From Rossellomorea vietnamensis NBRC 101237 (GTDB lineage: Bacteria; Bacillota; Bacilli; Bacillales; Bacillaceae_B): a stretch of DNA of 64,000 nt. The DNA lies in assembly GCF_001591825.1 (NCBI RefSeq), contig NZ_BCVQ01000005.1:1-64000 (forward strand), given 5' to 3'. The position numbers were made by a program, and so were the translations under genes. A model generated the notes under the pieces. It worked only from the letters and a program-made list of their open reading frames with translations, was not told the origin of the DNA and searched no databases. Below are positions 62,356 to 64,000 of this stretch, piece after piece; position 1 is the stretch's first letter, and each line of letters starts with the position of its first letter.

Positions 62356-64000
62356 ATGCAAACTTTAACCAATTGGGTATTCCGCAATAAGGCAGCCATG
62401 ACACTATTTATCATCATAACATTGCTTCTCGGCATCATAAGTTATTTCCGTCTGCCTATGGAATTCCTGCCTGAAGCGGATAATCCACAAGTGACCGTCG
62501 TCACCCTGGGTCAGGGGTATGACGCAGGCTCCATGACCACGAACATCACAGAACCCGTTGAACAGGCAGTGACATCGATTTCAGGGAAGACATCGATCCT
62601 GTCCACGACCGGGGAAGGATATTCCCAGGTGACCATTAACTTCGATTCAAAAAGTGACATGAAGGAAGCCAAGAACAAGGTCGAAGAGGCCATCAAAGGA
62701 ATCCAGCTTCCTGAAGGAGTCGGACAGCCGCAAATCTCTCAGCTGAACACCTCGATGATCCCGATCAGTCAGGTGTCTGTGACATTTGATGATGGATTGA
62801 CGAAAAAGAACCTTGATCTCGTCAATGATGAGTTCAAGCCGCTCTTTGAAAATAAGGGCTCCCTGTCTCAGGTAAGCATCGCTGGAGAAAACAGCCCACG
62901 GGTCCAAATCAATCTTGATCACCACAAACTGGAGAAGTTACATATTCCGGTCAATGCGGTTATGGGCGTACTGCAAGGGCAGGATGTTTCTGCCTCTGCC
63001 GGAAGCACGACGATTGACGGCCAGAAGAGTACGATCAACGTCACGGACAATCTGACTTCCGTAGAAGCCTTGGAGAACTTGCCGGTACCAATGCAAGTCC
63101 CGAATGCTCCTGCAGTCAAATTGAAAGACATCGCAAACGTTGAAAAAGTGAAAGCGGAAAACACCATCACCCGTGTAAATGGGAAAGAAGCTTTGGCATT
63201 CGTCCTGTTCAAAGAGAGCGATGCCAGTGCCGTTACCGCCGGAGACGATGTGAAAGAAACAGTCGATCAAATCAATAAGGACTATGACGGTGTAGAAGCA
63301 ACGGCACTGTTTACCACAGGTGATATGGTGGAAAACTCAGTGAACAGCATGGTTCGCGAAGTGGCACTTGGTGCTCTTTTCGCAACCCTTGTCATTCTGT
63401 TGTTCCTAAGAAAGTTCAAGCCAACACTGATTACCGTTGTGTCTATTCCATTATCACTCTGTATCACGTTATTCCTGCTCTGGTTATCCGGAGTCACCTT
63501 GAACATCCTGACACTGGGAGGGGTCGCAGTAGCGGTCGGTCGACTCGTTGATGACAGCATCGTCGTCGTCGAGAATATTTTCAGGCGAAGCCAAAATGAA
63601 AAACTGACCAAACAGAATGTCCTGCTCGCGACAAAGGAAGTTTCCCGTGCGATTACGTCTTCCACTCTCATCACAGTGGCTGTATTCCTGCCGATGGGAC
63701 TCGTCAACGGATCGTTGAAAGCATTCCTGCTTCCGTTCGGTTTGACTGTTACGTATTCATTGCTCGCATCTCTGCTTGTAGCCGTTACGGTCGTGCCATT
63801 ATTAAGCCGAGGAATGTTGAAAAATACAACCTTGCCAAAACACAACACGCCGCACCGCTATGTGAATGTTTTGCGTTGGTCACTCAATCACAAATGGATT
63901 CCCATCCTGTTGGCCATTCTTGTATTCGGGGGATCCATTGCTCTTTATATCACGTTACCCAAAGCTGCAACGAGTGCGAATGATGCCTCTTTCGTAGCCG
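62356..64000 (+). CDS. RND/AcrB-type efflux pump, SwrC-like (3' end outside window)
   Basis: The first 548 codons of an RND permease, still open at the window edge. TM1 lies near residues 13-32. A porter domain covers about 40-330 (EFLPEADNPQVTVVT, TGEGYSQVTINF), followed by TM2-TM4. TM4 contains the proton-relay VDDSIVVVENI. Gram-positive relatives are SwrC/YerP, which export surfactin-like lipopeptides and drugs and may support swarming. Intact family members have about 1,000-1,060 residues. AGGGGGGAAACAC precedes the ATG. An upstream leader and promoter are described separately. Confidence 0.88.
   Translation, partial: MQTLTNWVFRNKAAMTLFIIITLLLGIISYFRLPMEFLPEADNPQVTVVTLGQGYDAGSMTTNITEPVEQAVTSISGKTSILSTTGEGYSQVTINFDSKSDMKEAKNKVEEAIKGIQLPEGVGQPQISQLNTSMIPISQVSVTFDDGLTKKNLDLVNDEFKPLFENKGSLSQVSIAGENSPRVQINLDHHKLEKLHIPVNAVMGVLQGQDVSASAGSTTIDGQKSTINVTDNLTSVEALENLPVPMQVPNAPAVKLKDIANVEKVKAENTITRVNGKEALAFVLFKESDASAVTAGDDVKETVDQINKDYDGVEATALFTTGDMVENSVNSMVREVALGALFATLVILLFLRKFKPTLITVVSIPLSLCITLFLLWLSGVTLNILTLGGVAVAVGRLVDDSIVVVENIFRRSQNEKLTKQNVLLATKEVSRAITSSTLITVAVFLPMGLVNGSLKAFLLPFGLTVTYSLLASLLVAVTVVPLLSRGMLKNTTLPKHNTPHRYVNVLRWSLNHKWIPILLAILVFGGSIALYITLPKAATSANDASFVA

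Overview
The window is chromosomal DNA from a low-to-moderate GC, endospore-forming Bacillaceae bacterium (Bacillus sensu lato). The evidence is the gene content and order of the first 17.8 kb, which match the Bacillus subtilis block mdh-icd-citZ-ytwI-ytvI-fxsA-pyk-pfkA-accA-accD-ytsJ-dnaE-ytrH-ytrI. The genus cannot be fixed from the sequence alone.

Region 1 (about 1-17,840) is the conserved core. It holds the TCA branch (citrate synthase, isocitrate dehydrogenase, malate dehydrogenase, minus strand), two membrane proteins (YtwI, YtvI) and FxsA. The lower-glycolysis pair pfkA-pyk, the acetyl-CoA carboxylase carboxyltransferase subunits accD-accA, and malic enzyme overlapping a FadR-type GntR regulator follow. 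Replicative polymerase DnaE and the divergent sporulation pair ytrH-ytrI close the block. Readable control elements include a TTCACA-17-TATAAT promoter with a cre-like site for citZ, a FadR-type palindrome upstream of ytsJ, and a sigma-E-like promoter for ytrH.

Region 2 (about 17,840-48,200) is an accessory stretch. It begins directly after the ytrI terminator with six copies of an ATTGCGTC core at 20-21 bp spacing. It continues with two ECF sigma/anti-sigma modules, GNAT acetyltransferases, APH-type kinases, a CPT-like kinase, MFS transporters, Nudix, HAD, DinB/VOC, methyltransferase and hydrolase genes, and many small lipoproteins and membrane proteins. Most are on the minus strand, in short runs closed by intrinsic terminators. 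This is typical of the variable detoxification and stress-response regions of soil and marine bacilli. The alternative lipid II flippase Amj also lies here.

Region 3 (about 48,200-62,000) has metabolic genes (phosphoglycerate mutase, pyruvate oxidase, a PEP-synthase/rifamycin phosphotransferase homologue), a PadR-regulated membrane protein, and another run of small accessory genes. The window ends inside an RND efflux pump resembling SwrC (62,356 onward, open at the right edge).

Non-coding signals include four AAGCGGAA/TTCCGCTT inverted repeats at 28.5-28.7 kb and a duplicated 30-bp motif upstream of an MFS gene. There is also a 43-bp palindrome over the marR promoter region, an isolated promoter-terminator unit at 31.7 kb, a short transcription unit with a 23-codon ORF at 56.2 kb, and a structured leader with a mini-ORF before the RND pump. 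No tRNA, rRNA, CRISPR array, insertion sequence or known riboswitch was recognised.
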